A DNA stretch of 64,000 nucleotides. Origin: Henckelia pumila (taxonomy: Eukaryota > Streptophyta > Magnoliopsida > Lamiales > Gesneriaceae). Below, piece after piece: positions 1-12,680 of this stretch (position 1 is the first letter of the stretch; every line of letters starts with the position of its first letter). Position numbers and translations under genes: made by a program. Location: contig NC_133123.1 in the NCBI RefSeq assembly GCF_033568475.1, forward strand, positions 128,250,930 through 128,314,929. The letters are read 5' to 3'. The notes beneath the pieces were generated by a model, which saw only the letters and a list, made by a program, of their open reading frames with translations, was not told the origin of the DNA and ran no database searches.

Positions 1-775
1 AACCCGGAGGAAAAAATCGACATCATCAGAGTTAATAGATTGAAGATGAGTTTTATGTTTGGTGTAGAAATTATACTATTTGTGAAGTTAGTGTTCCATT
101 AAAATAGTGTAATGTGATGAAGATGACCTTACAATATAATATAGATCATTGCCTTTGAAATTATAAATCAACCAATCTAATGAGTAAATCATATATTTCA
201 CTCCAACACAAAATCATTTCTTAAAAAAATATTAATAGAAGATTTTGAAATAAATATTTCTTTTTTTGAATCAGAAATAAGTAAACAAATTTCCAAATTT
301 GAATTCTCAATATTGTTGTTTAAAGTTTGACTTCAAATATAAAAATACAATTCCAGTACAAATTACAGTTGAAATTGCCAATTAATTAGTCTTCTCGGGG
401 ACCCCCGCCATTTACGGCACTGATTAAAATAATGAATTCCTTAATAGCTCCTAAAACCCCCTACTTTTTGAAAAAATCAAAACATTGAAAAGTAATCATG
501 GTTTTGCAAGTTGCAACGCTCCATGTTCTCACTTCCCACCTTTATACCATCATAATTATGTTAATAATGATTATTATTGGATGGTTTTCATTTCAAAATA
601 TTTTTTCTAAAAAAATAAAAGAAATGTACTCTCGGGACAGTCATCTCATAAACCGAAATCGAGTTGAACCCTCCCACTCAAGGAGTCATGGTTACGCTTA
701 GACTGTAACACTACTCATATAGTTTTTACATAATAACATGTTGGATCGATTATCTGGTGGGACCCACATAATATT
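1..775. other. intergenic, no gene recognised
   Basis: AT-rich sequence with only short, unconserved open frames. A 67-codon frame at 498-701 has no recognisable motif and looks random. The last 13 bases (763-775) are the left target-site duplication of the adjoining SINE. Confidence 0.6.
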
Positions 776-994
776 AAAAAAAAGGGTGATCCCACCCAAG
801 GGCTCCACACAGAGCCGCCCCAAGCCCCGACGTGAAGGGAGGTAAATCAAGGTTATGTCTGGCCAGATAAGTACCCAGGGAGAGGAAGGCTCGCAAGCGC
901 GATAAACAAGACCAAATACATCTTTTACGGGATTCGAACACTCTTCACCTTCTTTTTCACCAAGGCCTTTGCCAGTCCAGCTGTACCTGGGTCA
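776..994 (-). mobile_element. tRNA-derived SINE with target-site duplications
   Basis: Read on the minus strand, this 219-bp unit has an internal RNA polymerase III promoter. The A-box-like TGGCAAAGGCC (964-974) lies about 20 bp from the 5' end, and the B-box-like GTTCGAATCCC (929-939) starts 35 bp after the A box starts. The unit ends in a run of eight T (776-783), as in plant SINEs with poly(T) tails. It is flanked by 13-bp direct repeats differing at one base: CCCACATAATATT (763-775) and CCCACAAAATATT (995-1007). Promoter boxes, tail and duplications together argue for a genuine SINE insertion that would have been copied by a LINE reverse transcriptase. The family is not identified. Confidence 0.72.
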
Positions 995-1007
995 CCCACA
1001 AAATATT

Positions 1008-2000
1008 ATGGACTATGATAAATGTGGCTTTTGGTATTCTAAAAAAATTATTGGGAGAAAATAGAATGGTGATGGCCCTCCTCTTTCCATACGTTAAAAC
1101 TAAATTTATATCAATGGGAAAGAATATTTTCTATTTTCATTCATTATAGGAAGCAAATGTTGAAAGGGTGATGAATGACCAAGTAACAAAACAGTTAAAA
1201 TAACAGTTTCTTGGTATGACCTCTTTAAAAGATATCAGACGGGGAACCTATTTTAGCCATTTCAGGATTTTAGAGCTGATATTTTACTATTCATTATTAA
1301 ACTCCATCGAGATATATTAGTCATGTTTTAACAAGAATTCGATCAGGTATCTTGGAATTTAACAACAATAATTTTTTCCTTTTTACTGCCTTTCCCCATA
1401 ACTTTTTTCAATTTTAGGCATTTGAATTTTTTTAAGAAAAAAATAATGTAAAAAATAATCCCAAAAATAGCAAAAATAATTTGTTTGGTAATTAATCCTT
1501 TCCTTGCCGTTTGAAGTAACAATGAAAAATGAGTAGTTCTCTTATGCATTTTCATACGTGAGACATTTTTATCCATATTTATAATAAAAAATAATATTTT
1601 TTTATGAATGACTTAAATAAGAGACTTATCTCATAAAATTGACACGTCTGATAAAAATTTTTTGCCATGAAAAATTGGGTAAGAGGAATAAATCCAAAAT
1701 CCAAATCACACGGAATAACAAATAACAAAAATTCAAAAGCCACGAAAAATGTGTAAAATCACATGCAAAAGAAAATTTAATTTAAGGATGGAACCTTAAA
1801 AATTTATTTAGGATAGGAAGAATACAATGTTTCTTCGCTCTATTTATCTGAGTATATGTAGTAATAAAAAACAAAATTCACGGGGGGTGAGTGCTGACCC
1901 ACGAAACATGCAATGATTAGAAAGAGTTGAGGTGAGGCAGCTCTTCAGTAGTTTGCCCCATTTTTTTGCTCCAAAAAGTCGCTAAATTACTCCCCACTAC
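1008..2000. other. intergenic and likely upstream region of the ABIL gene
   Basis: No convincing coding sequence. The stretch is AT-rich with A and T runs. The part nearest 2000 probably carries the promoter of the downstream plus-strand gene; a TTTTATATGC box sits near 2058-2067, but the transcription start cannot be fixed from sequence alone. Confidence 0.5.
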
Positions 2001-2397
2001 TCATGCTTTATGATTATAATTCTTCCCTTATCGTGCTTTCCTCTACGCCATTCTTCCCTTTTATATGCTCCTCAAACTCCACCTTAATCCCACCAAAGGA
2101 ATTGAAAAGATTACTCAGAAAATCTTGTCGTCTTTTCTTTTGGGTTTAGTCAAAATCTTGGCACCAAACCATAATCGTCACTGTCGTTTCATTGGGCCTA
2201 TTTGGGTTGTCTTCTTTCGCCTTTCTTCGAAGCCACACTCCATGATCAAGCGTGAGCGGGAAGGGATTGTGGGGTGTTTGTTTTTTTGCATTTTTTTAGT
2301 CCAAGAAATATAGAAAGCAGTTTTGTTTTATCTGTTTCACCGTTTCTCTTCTTGTGAATTGCCGAAAAGGAGTGTTGAGCATTTTTTAAGTTTAAAG

Positions 2398-3052
2398 GTG
2401 AGTTTTTGATTCCTTGAACTGAGGGGTTTTATTTTATCTACCTCTTCGATTTTGTGATGAATTTGCAGTTCTATGAATGCCCTTGTGTGTAATTCGATTG
2501 GATTGGCTTCTGAATCTTGTTTTCTTGAAATTTTTTTATGATAGCCCCATCGCAATCTTTTTGGTGTTTTTGAGGATAAAATGGTATTCAGTGAACTTCA
2601 TGAAACTCTTTTTGTTTATAAACAATTGGAGCGTATTGGTCAAGTTTTGTCAATATTAACTTTTCTATGGAATCCTAGTTCCTTTAAAATATCGATTTTG
2701 TTATTGGGAAAAGGCATTATCCTGGCTCATTCTTCTCAATGTCTTGTCTCTTTGCGCTGCGCACTCTAGTGTTTGTCTTTGTTATATTTGCTGATTTTCA
2801 AGAATGGGATGAGATTCTAGCTGTCCATACGTTTCTTGAAAAAATAAAAGGAAAAACGTTAATGGAAACTTTTTTTTTCCTTATTCTTTGTCAGGATTGC
2901 ACAATTTATTCCAAGGACCGTCATGTTTACAATTCTAAGTACTGTTAATTATTTGACTTTGCAAAGTTGTGCTATTTTTATTCAACTTCATTGAATGAGA
3001 TTTAAACCAAAATTTGGTCATTATGTTATATTGGTGGGAATGGTTGTTGCAG
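2398..3052 (+). other. 5' leader intron of the ABIL gene
   Basis: A good donor (AAAG/GTGAGT, exon end 2397) and an acceptor (TTGTTGCAG, ending 3052) bracket a 655-bp T-rich segment upstream of the start codon at 3098. This places an intron in the 5' untranslated region, with a leader exon ending at 2397 and a second beginning at 3053. Such leader introns often raise expression in plants; that role is inferred here. Confidence 0.6.
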
Positions 3053-3097
3053 TGTAGAAAAAGACCTTTTAGCTACCATTTTAGTTCTTCCGATTTG

Positions 3098-5626
3098 ATG
3101 GAGACAATGACTGCAACTGCTTCAATGCAACTCCCCCGTGAGCCGGCCAATTATGATGAGGTCTCCATGCAGCAGAGTATGCTCTTTTCTGATAGTTTGA
3201 AGGTGATTTATTGCTTCTTTTATGATTCTTTAATGTTCTCTATTTGGTGGTCCTAATTGTACCGTAGAATTTCATTACTGGTTTAATTCTATCCTGGTCA
3301 AGCAAATCAAGGTTTATAGCGAATTCATGACAACGGTGGATCGAGTTGTAAAATGGTAAAAATGAAATATGATTGTGTGAAGCAAGTATGCAAATCTGGA
3401 CATGGCATTGGGTGAAGATCTCTTCACAGTTTGTTTAGATCACACTCATGTATAAAGGGACGGATCCAGGAATTTAGTCGAGGAGTCGAAACTAATTTAG
3501 TAAGAATTGTTACATATCTCTTTATCTAATGGGAGTCAGTTGCCCCTACTCTTGCTCTCCACAGTTGCTCTGGTGTTTGTTACTTTTAACAGACCATGTC
3601 CGTTTTTGAGTTCTTTCTAGTTTAGGAGGAAAGAAGCGCTTGCCTTCGGATTGAAGAATTTGGAATCAAAGAATTTCATAACTATAGTATAAATACAATT
3701 TAGCTGATTAAATGTCCGTCCACCATTTGATAATGTGTTTTCAATGGCATTTTGGGTATTGGCTTTGCAGCTTTATTATTTTGGGCTGGCTTTGGAGTTT
3801 AGATGTAACAATTAGATATTATTTCATTTATTTCTGTAGGACTTGAAGAATCTTAGCAAACAACTGTACTCGGCAGCAGAATACTTTGAGTTGTCTTATA
3901 CCAATGATGACCAAAAACATATGTGAGTTGTTATCATAGATTATTGAAGAGGACAATTTCAAGTTTTCCATAAAACGTTATATCTGCTCCAACTCCAATA
4001 AAGTTTTTTCTCAAGTTTTTGCCTCCCAAAATATTACTGATTATGTAGAGTGGTGAATACATTGAAAGATTATGCCATTAAAGCTCTTGTCAATACGGTG
4101 GATCATTTGGGCTCGGTGACGTATAAGGTTAATGATTTGTTGGATGAAAAGGTTGATGAAGTCACTCGAACCGAGCTTCGTGTGTCTTGCATCCAGCAGG
4201 TGATGCAAAATTTCACAACTGCTGCTACTTCGTTGCAATTCTTGACTTTAGAATATTGATTTCTTATATTTGTAGTCTATAAGCCAGATATTCTATGACC
4301 ATTTACATAATATTCTCAAGATTCGGTGAACTTGAGATACACCACCTCCTAAAATGCTAATTGTATAACTTGTGTATCCTGGGAACACAATCTTTTGTTG
4401 CTAAGATCTCAACAGATGTACTATTTGTTTTGTTCTGAGCCTTGAATGTGTTTCTTCTGTATTTTAGAGACTTCGGACGTGCCAAGATTATATTGATCGG
4501 GAAGGTCTTTCTCAGCAATCGTTAGTGATCAACACTCCCAAGTACCACAAGAGATACATCCTGCCAAGTAAATTATTATGATATACCACGTTAGATTATT
4601 TCCGATTATAAAATGTTAAAAATCTTATGCAAAAAAATTCTCTCCTATCGTTAGTGGGAGAGACTGTGGATGGAGCCGTTCGCTCGAAGTCGAAATACCA
4701 AGGGTGCAACTTGGATGATGGCGATGACTGGCACCAATTCAAGAACGGTAGGGCGTTGAATATCTCTCATTTCATGTCAATTCATTGCATTTGCATAACC
4801 TTATTTCCTAAATTTATAGTTCTCACGAGATAATATAACTTGCAGCTATACGAGCAACGATAAACGAAACTCCACCAGCTGTAGTCAGGTGAGTTCTGTG
4901 CTCACCAAATCATCATCCATCAAGTTTTACACATCGAAGTTACGTAGTTTCTGAGGCTGAACCAGTTCGGCCTCTCGACGGAAGTAAAAATTTGAATTTT
5001 ACTTTATGCTGTTTGCTTTCGCAGTAAAGGGTATTCAACTTTACCTTCTCCTAAACTTCCCCCAAGATTTGGAAGTTTTTCATTCTCCAACATGCCTAAT
5101 AGAGATTCGGGTTCGTTACTACTTACTATATCAACTGAACGATATTTAGTCTTCTTTTTCAAGAATTAATTGTGATGATCATGCTTTTTTTTTTTGGTTC
5201 TTGTAACCAGAAAAGAGAACAGTATCACCACACCGGTTTCCACTTCTGCGTACCAGTTCCCTCTCGAGTAAGCCCACAACGCCAAAAAGTTCAAATTCAA
5301 CAACCCCAAATCGTAGCCGACCAACGACTCCAAACCCTTCTCTTGGAAGACAAACGGTAACACAAACAAGATCCTTCCTTCTCTTTCAGAGGTTATCTGC
5401 CCAGCTACGACCTCATATTAACTCTTGCTCTTCTTCTATCTGTTAAAATTGGCAGTATATCTCCGAACCTCGGAAATCAGCTTCCATGCGAATTCGAGTA
5501 GGAAAAGAAAGTCCCAAAGAGAACGAACAGTATCCTAGCAAGAGCAAACGCCTACTCAAATCGTTGCTCAGTCGACGGAAATCTAAGAAAGATGATACCT
5601 TGTATACTTATTTGGATGAATATTAA
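3098..5626 (+). CDS. ABIL: ABI-1-like (ABIL) protein, SCAR/WAVE complex subunit
   Basis: Plant Abl-interactor-like protein, a subunit of the SCAR/WAVE complex that activates ARP2/3 and so controls cortical actin and cell shape. Nine coding exons join with GT-AG junctions and consistent phase: 3098-3202, 3840-3922, 4049-4199, 4468-4567, 4655-4747, 4846-4888, 5025-5110, 5211-5356, 5456-5626. The total is 978 nt, 325 residues, normal for the family. Residues 1-145 hold the conserved Abi-type helical region, with family signatures such as [44 protein letters not shown] and [10 protein letters not shown], then [13 protein letters not shown]. Residues about 200-270 are a Ser/Thr/Pro-rich linker with repeated RPTTPN-like units. 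The end is basic (about 295-312), closing with TYLDEY. As in other plant ABILs there is no SH3 domain. The start was chosen because upstream in-frame sequence is untranslated leader. Which ABIL paralogue (1 to 4) is not certain; ABIL2/3-like fits best. Confidence 0.93.
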
Positions 5627-6360
5627 TGTAAAGAATGTTGGGGATGAAAAAGAAATGCTGCATGAATCAATACAATCATCCTCTAATTAGCCTTTTGCCA
5701 TTATTTTTTTTACTTTTTTCTTGGAGTTCCATTGGGAGAGTTGTGTGATTTTTGTTTTCTTCATTAGGCTTCAGGTTCACATCTTGGTTTTGCAATATCA
5801 ATTGTAAGTGTAATTTATCAAAAATATAATTTTTAAAAGTTACAAGATGTTTGTCAGAGGTAAAACAACTTTCGATTTTGTGGTGAGGTACAGATACATG
5901 TTTGAACATTCATCTGTAACTATTACTATATATATAATATATTTTTTTGGGAGTTGATTTCTATATATATAATTTGAATATTGTTTGATTTGCATGTAAT
6001 ATGGCAGGTTTTCCATTTTACAAATAAATTTTGTACATACAATAAAAAAAAATAGATTTCAAATAACATTGGCCAGAGTTTAATATTTAGGCAGGTGATG
6101 TTATATTACATCATGCAAGATAAAATAATATTCTCGACTGGACGAATTATTCTCTTAATTAAAAGAATAAATAAATACATTTCACTTTGCTTTTTTTTTT
6201 TTTTGGTTTGGATTAGAATTCCATGGGGCTATAGCTTGTTTGGCTAAACTTGTTGGGGCAACATAAGCATAATAGAATATTCGTATGGTATATTACTCCT
6301 ATTTATTTATATGAATCAATACACATGCATATATTGCCAGTAGCTGATCAAATCTCTCTT
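5627..6360. other. 3' flank of ABIL and intergenic
   Basis: Follows the ABIL stop codon. It contains probable 3' untranslated sequence for the first few hundred bases, then AT-rich DNA with poly(A/T) runs (for example near 6190-6205). No gene was recognised. Confidence 0.5.
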
Positions 6361-6484
6361 CATTCTCAGAGCTCTGCCGCCCGTCACCGCTCCTCGAGGA
6401 GCGGCGGTATGGTACCTCCAGATTCAGGCAAGCGGAATAGGAGACGAAATGCCGGAATGGATCGAAATATATACATGCTAATGT
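6361..6484 (+). other. GC-richer exon-like island, unidentified
   Basis: A 125-bp island of higher GC content stands out from AT-rich DNA. It follows a pyrimidine-rich tract ending in CTCAG, which would make a good splice acceptor. One frame reads SRSGGMVPPDSGKRNRRRN and then runs to a TAA at 6484-6486, giving a Pro/Arg-rich basic tail that superficially recalls processed plant peptide hormones. I see no signal peptide exon upstream and no family match that I can defend. It may be a gene relic, a single exon of an unrecognised small-peptide gene, or chance. Confidence 0.2.
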
Positions 6485-6486
6485 AA

Positions 6487-7363
6487 ATATGTAAGTATAT
6501 GTTACTAATCCAGGTTAATTCTCTTTGTCAAGTTTTATTGATTAGTTCCCCTGCATGAGAATCAATCAAGTCTTTGGTTTTGGTTAATTTATCACGTAAC
6601 TTGCACGTTTTTTTTGTTTTTTTTTTTTTGTTCTATCGTAGTTCACGGTTTTAGTCTAATAATAGTTTTCAATGTTATTAGTGTTACCAATTTTTATTTT
6701 ACGGTGTCACATCAACGTAAAATTGAAAAAAAAAATTTGTAAATAAATGGATTAAAACCGTGGTTAAATTATATTTTATTCTGCTTGAACGAGCCTTGTT
6801 ATATGTGAAACCATCAAACTTAAATGCTGTTTGAAATTCTTCTAAACAGCTTGGAGCTAACGATAATTTTTTCTTTGCTTGTCAAATTTGTGCATATTTA
6901 TTAAAATTTTACTTATTTTATACTGTAACTCTGTGTTTGTAACTAATGTATTAACTTCTTGGAAGATGAATGCAAGTAAACAATTAACAAATTGACATTC
7001 CATATAAATTTACTTAGATACATTGAGTTGATAATTTATCAACATAATTTGATTAGATACTTGGAAGATACACAATTTTCATTCAAGATGGAGCCAGAAG
7101 TAGCAAGTTTTTGCTGCTGCAAGATTAGTTCACTTCCTTAAACCAGTGACTAAGTTGCAACTCTGGAGGAACACCAACCAGCCTTCTCATTGCTCTCATC
7201 CCAAAATTTTTACTGTGTTAGTTTCTCGGCGATCAAATACATATTCCTCGCCCTGTAATAAACCGGCCCATGTCCTAACATGATGAATCGAAACTTGTAT
7301 GGTTATTTTGTGTCCACCAGTAGAAAAAGAGTTACCAGTAGATGAGGCTCCACCACTATAGGC
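6487..7363. other. intergenic and 3' flank of the hydrolase gene
   Basis: AT-rich DNA with no recognised gene. The portion from about 7080 to 7363 is less AT-biased and is likely the 3' untranslated region of the minus-strand hydrolase gene. Confidence 0.5.
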
Positions 7364-10300
7364 TTATGTAAGGGCAGATCCAACTCTTACTGGTTTGAGG
7401 CTTCTTGCAGCTCTTCGGATGTACTCGAACGCTAACACAAAGAGCCCGAAAAAATAAATTAGGAAAACATGCAGCTTCTCTGCACTTTCTACAATGACAG
7501 ATGAATTGATTGCTCTCCATAACAAGTTCCGAGTAGATTTGGAACCTGCAAAAGTAACTTGATCTTTAATAAGAAACTTAACTTTGGTGGTCGTTTATAT
7601 GTTTTAGACCAGTGGTAGTGAGACCAGAAAATCAATAACAGGGGCAATATTAAAAATTTATGGTTCCCAAAATTTGGAGAGTATAAATTCCCATTTTTTG
7701 TTACATGTACAGAAGAAAATCTACATGTAAATAGGAAATTGTTAGGGAGTCTTGCTGCCCCTATCTGCTTCTGCCACTTATTTAGACTGGTGATAGTAAA
7801 AAGGTAGAATTTATGCATGAATAACTTACTGCTTTTACTTGAAAGATTTGTCCACTCATGTAGACTTGTATTTTCGGACGCCTTTATCAACTCGAGAAGA
7901 GCTTTATTGACCTGAACTTCCAACCAAAAGATAAAACGTAAGCATCTTATTGTCTTTGTATTAGATTTTGTAATGAATTTAATTTACATGAACATATGGA
8001 TTAGCTTTTTCCTAGCTCAGATTTGAATGGCTTTAGGTTGCTCACAAGGTTGCTTCAATTACTAATAGCCTAGTAATACTTCTCGAAATGAGATGTCAGA
8101 TATTAGCTCAAGAGAAAAGCTCAAAGCCAAAACACTAGTCTTTTAAGTGGGACGGTCTTTCAATACTAAATGTCCACCGTACAATACCTTCATACCAACA
8201 TGGGGTATATAAATTATAATTTAAGGAAGTAGAATGTTACCTCTTCAGTTCTCTCATGGCTCACGAGATGCCCGCCATTAAGTTCCACCATTCTTGCGTA
8301 TGGGCACAATTTCTCTGCAAGCCGTTTTGCATGGCACATTTGAGCAATAACGTCATATCTACACAACATGGAATGATTTCATTAAGTCACTTGAGCAGAA
8401 TTTTTCTTCACATTTTCTAGATACATGTACATAGCGTTATTAAGCTACCTTCCATGAATTACTGATATAGGAAATCCAGAAGCACGTATAGATTCTAGCT
8501 CGGTTCTTGACATTTTATGCGTCCAGCAAGAATTTAACTGGCCTTCAAATCCATAATGTGGCTGCATACCTGTTGATGATATGCCCTTTACATATTCCTG
8601 CAGAATGAAGGAATAAAATAAGGATGTTGCAATATAATTCTAAGACTTGAATTTAATTCACCAAGAAACAGGAAAAAGTATAATCAAAATCTTGCATATT
8701 TCGCTCACATTGTCATGACACCAAGTAAATTTAACGGCCTCAAAACCAAAATTCCATGGAGGAAAATACATTTAAACTCCCAAGTACAAAGTAGTTACAT
8801 TTGTTAGGTTTATGTACCCAAATGTTGCTAACAAATCCTTACTTGGTATAAGATTAATCTTCTTGTCTTCTGTCCAACATACTCTTCCAAATATTCCTGA
8901 GAAATGAAACATCAAATTCCAGTTCTCCAACATATTGAAAAAAAACCACAATAATTTGAAAATATGAATACGGATAGATGTCCAAATTACACGTTACATA
9001 TAAAGAAGAATTCCTAGATATACCTGTGAGTAATGTGTATCTAAATCAACAGCTGCTCTCTGCTCAGGAGTTTTTGCCCTCAGAAATCGAATTGCAATCG
9101 ACAAACTTTGGCGATCGATCTGAAAAGGAAAGAATTATTTTGACATCTAACACCAATACACTGGTTCAAATTTTGTACTACATAAAATTCTCAGAATTGG
9201 CCACAACCCTTTCCTTGCAAAATTTTCAAAAACAAAACATTAGACACCAAGCCAAAGAGATCCTATAACGATTCATACCTTTGGTATACATTCATAACCT
9301 CCACCAGTTACATTTAATAGAGCCAAAGATGAAATTCTCTCAGGTACCATCGAAGCCAATTTACACGCAATCATAGCTCCTGCATTATAGAAACAAACTC
9401 ATAAATTGACCAAGAAAGCGACTTAGGTAGAATTTCGATTCGACAGAGGTAGATTTAATATTCTGCGAACATATTCACAACAGAAACATTGTGGAATTCT
9501 CCACTTTATGCACCTGAAATCTATGCAGGTGTATGCAAACGAACCCAAAGAAGAAATTTCTTTTCATATTACTACATTAGAACTTGAGCTCAGATTTTAC
9601 TGAATTCATGCTCAAGTTCTAATGTAAAAATATGAAAAACACTTGGGTTTAAAATATGGTCCAAATTCGAGTTGAAGTATCACACTCTATCAAGCAAGAA
9701 TTCGAACTGCTGAGCTCGTTTTGTATGAAATATTCATAAAAGATTAATAACTTAAAACTTAACGGTTGCAGCCTAAAAAAAAATAAAGCTCCAAGTGGAC
9801 TTGAAATATATTCTAGATGATCTAGGTCAACTCAATAACTTTGAATGTGAATCAATTAACATATGAGAGAACTTTTCCAAGTGCCCTGAACCGACTTGAT
9901 TTGACTTAATTTTAAATGAGAATCGAACTTCATCAAACTCATACCTAGAGGAGAAGAACTTGGTCAAAAAATGCCAACTTGAAATTGAAAAATCAAGAAC
10001 TCACCCATTGAATGACCAAAAACATGAGCTTTTTTCCAACCCAAGTGATCCATTAAAGCTATTGCATCGCTTGCCATAGTTTTGGTCCTGTTAAAGTACA
10101 TTCATCCTCTTCAATAACACGAGATAATTTCAAAGATAGAACTTTAATTTGAACCCCAACTCTTCATCCAAGAAGAATTATAGTGGGTCACACATTAAAA
10201 TGCAATCTTGAACAAATTTCAATGATTTTTTTCTATCTTTCCACAAATTCACAAAAGCTACATAAAACTAAAGCGCACACACAAAAACCGAAGATAAAAT

Positions 10301-10853
10301 ATAAAGTTGAAAATCATAGTATAAGGATATTAAATCACGAAAAATAGCGGAAACATTTCTATCTAACAATGCAAGGAAAACATTGAATATCCTCAACTAA
10401 AGCTAAAGATTGACAATGAATAATTTATTACGTATATTCAGATTTTTTGCTGGGAATGGAGCTCCGACCGATTCCACGATTATCAAACGCGCAAACTTCC
10501 ACGCCAGAACCGCCGGCGCTCTCATTGCCCTGATCGCCGTTCGCCGATTCACTATCGTTCGGGATGGTCGTTCCGACCAGGCCCTTTATCTGTGGGCCCC
10601 ATGAATCGTGGGTCGCAGCCAATCCTGAAGTCCACAACAAAGATAAAAATGTGAAAAATCAGCGAACGAGCAAATTTAATCCAAAACCCATGTAAGAAAA
10701 ACAATGAAACGAAACAAATTCTTTGAAATAACATCAGAAGAATGCGTTACCGATGATCATAAGAACTTTGACTGGTCCACCACCATAGGTTCTGTAAAAG
10801 ATTTTGATTCCATTGTTGCTGCTCGGTGCTTCGCCGACGCTGCAGAACGGCAT
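7364..10853 (-). CDS. alpha/beta hydrolase fold protein with C-terminal membrane segment
   Basis: Serine hydrolase of the alpha/beta fold; the substrate is unknown. Ten exons read on the minus strand: 10853-10751, 10624-10432, 10087-10005, 9379-9279, 9119-9024, 8896-8843, 8597-8449, 8358-8241, 7911-7830, 7545-7364. All introns are GT-AG and phases agree; the total is 1161 nt, 386 residues. The catalytic set is visible: nucleophile elbow GHSMG with Ser125, acid Asp262 in HGRYDVIAQ, and His290 in NGGHLVSHE. The oxyanion-side region GLAATHDSWGPQIKGL and the CAFDNRGIGRSS motif match the plant family often annotated as putative hydrolase or aminoacrylate-hydrolase-like. Residues about 351-369 (LHVFLIYFFGLFVLAFEYI) form a hydrophobic segment followed by a basic tail, suggesting tail anchoring; this is inference. 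The start codon at 10853 gives the usual short N-terminus. The gene appears intact. Confidence 0.92.
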
Positions 10854-10972
10854 TTTTTCTGTTTCCCTTGGATTGTTTCTGGGTTCGATTCAATGGATTT
10901 TGGAGAGAGGAATGGATGGGACGAGGAAGGAGACGATTCAACGGAAGATAAAAGCTAGCTGTCGGATTGCAG

Positions 10973-10985
10973 AGATATATATACA
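10973..10985 (-). promoter_or_regulatory. candidate TATA box of the hydrolase gene
   Basis: A run reading TATATATAT on the minus strand lies about 120 bp upstream of the start codon at 10853. This is a plausible core promoter position allowing a leader of roughly 90 bases. No other promoter element is clear. Confidence 0.4.
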
Positions 10986-11254
10986 TACATAATATACATG
11001 CGCGTGTGAACAAGTGAGTGTTGGCCATTTAAGTATATTATAATATAATATATTATTATTATATTACGATTCCAATTTATTTTCTTATTAAATTTTTTTA
11101 AAAAATTTTAAATCTTGATGAAATTTTTACATATAAATTTTTGTGTGTGTGTGTGTGGTGGTTTTCTATTTAGATTTTAATTAATAATTAATTAATTTAT
11201 CTACTTCAAATTTAAATCCTATGTAAATTTTGAAGAAATTTTATGGCATTGAGG

Positions 11255-11855
11255 TAGGGGTATCAATTCGGGTGGGTTTGGGTCAGGTTAACGAGAATAA
11301 ATTTTAGAATTTCTCAATACGAACCCGAACCAACCCAAAAATGGCCAATCCGAACCCGAATCCGACTAATCCGATCAACCCGAACCAACGCGATTTTTTT
11401 AATTTTTTTTTATTTTTTTAAAAAAATAATTAAATAAAAATTCAAAACATACAAAAATAATATTTAATTTAATCACGTAATAACAAAATTTAAGCTTATA
11501 TATAATTTAAATTTAAAAATATAGTTGTAAAATTTTTTAAAGTATAAAAATTGTTCAAAATAAACATTAAATGACTAAAATCTATTATATTAATACACAA
11601 TAAAAAAATTTCAAACATACAATATATAAGAATGTAGCAAATCTTTCTCACTTTTATATACAAAATAATAATATTAAAAATATTCGGATCATCTCGGATT
11701 GACTTGAACTCAACCCTAATCCGATTAATTTTTTCGGGTTAGATTTCGGGTCAATCCAATTCGATCTAAACCCAAAAACCCCCAATCCTAACCCGATATT
11801 TTTTTGGATCGACTCGTGTCGGGTTGACATGTTAAATTGAGTTTTGACACCCCTA
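11255..11855. mobile_element. hAT-like MITE, 601 bp
   Basis: The ends are inverted repeats: TAGGGGTATCAA at the left and TTGACACCCCTA at the right (one mismatch). The inside is rich in CCCGAACC/GGGTCGGGTT-type repeats, as in a common plant MITE group. The flanking octamers CATTGAGG (11247-11254) and CGTTAAGA (11856-11863) agree at 5 of 8 bases, and every difference is a transition, consistent with an old 8-bp target-site duplication. It has no coding capacity. Confidence 0.6.
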
Positions 11856-12680
11856 CGTTAAGATCAGATGGTCCACAGATGTCCTTAAATTTGTTTTTAA
11901 TAATAGAAAGTGATTTTTTCGTTCATTAATTTGTTTAATTTTGGATTTTAATCAATCTAATTATCTATATAATAAATTTTAAATTTTAAATTATTTTGAT
12001 CTAATTGTTGATGTTGTGTTGGATGTGTCAGTAATTTCAGACGCTATATCTACATTTTTTTATATTATTTCAGACTTCAGCACTACAATAAAATGAAATT
12101 AAAAATTAAAAAAACCAAAATTATTACTCCAAAATTATCTTAATTAACACCGACCCATTTCTTTTATTGTAATGATGGTAAAAAGGAAAAAATAATAATA
12201 ATTATAGATATTAAGTTGATAGTTTTCTCAATAATATAAGAGGCATATATACACACATGTTGAGAAGAATAATATAACATTTTTAAATATGTGTTAATAG
12301 TGGGAGATTGATCTAACTCGTTATTTCTCATAACTTAATTTCCTCATAATACTGTAATAATTTGAGTTAATTATTTTTGTATATAGTGATTATAATTCAA
12401 TGCTTTTATACATAATAATTCAGTTTAACTATGTTTCCTCACAATTTAAAAATAATCTCCGGTATTGGTACCTTAAAATATTTTGATACATACTAATTAC
12501 TAGCGGTAACGCACACGCATTACGTGTGTAACGTAAGTTACATAATATATAAATATAATGTGTTATGCTTATATTATATAACATTTATTTTTAAAGTGTT
12601 TGATTTTAATATGATATACATTTTCGTAATTTGACATTATTATGAAGGGTTTTTTTTTTTCAATTTAAGGTTGAGTATAT
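11856..12680. other. AT-rich intergenic
   Basis: No gene recognised. An imperfect palindrome around 12505-12535 (ACACGCATTACGTGT core) and the TATATAGTATAGAT string at 12910-12923 resemble the two ends of another short plant repeat, into which the next repeat might have inserted. That reading is weak. Confidence 0.4.

Noticed and set aside
1..31. Start of the window resembles a short string (AACCCGGAGGAA) in RT9 reverse transcriptase at 63716
   Set aside because: The match is about 12 bases and does not continue, so it is chance and not a repeat end.
640..720. Possible tRNA gene near the SINE
   Set aside because: No cloverleaf with matching acceptor and anticodon stems could be drawn; the Pol III boxes found belong to the SINE at 776-994.
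8978..9268. Plus-strand frame of 96 codons
   Set aside because: It lies antisense to exon 5 and introns of the hydrolase gene, whose exons are supported by conserved motifs and phase.
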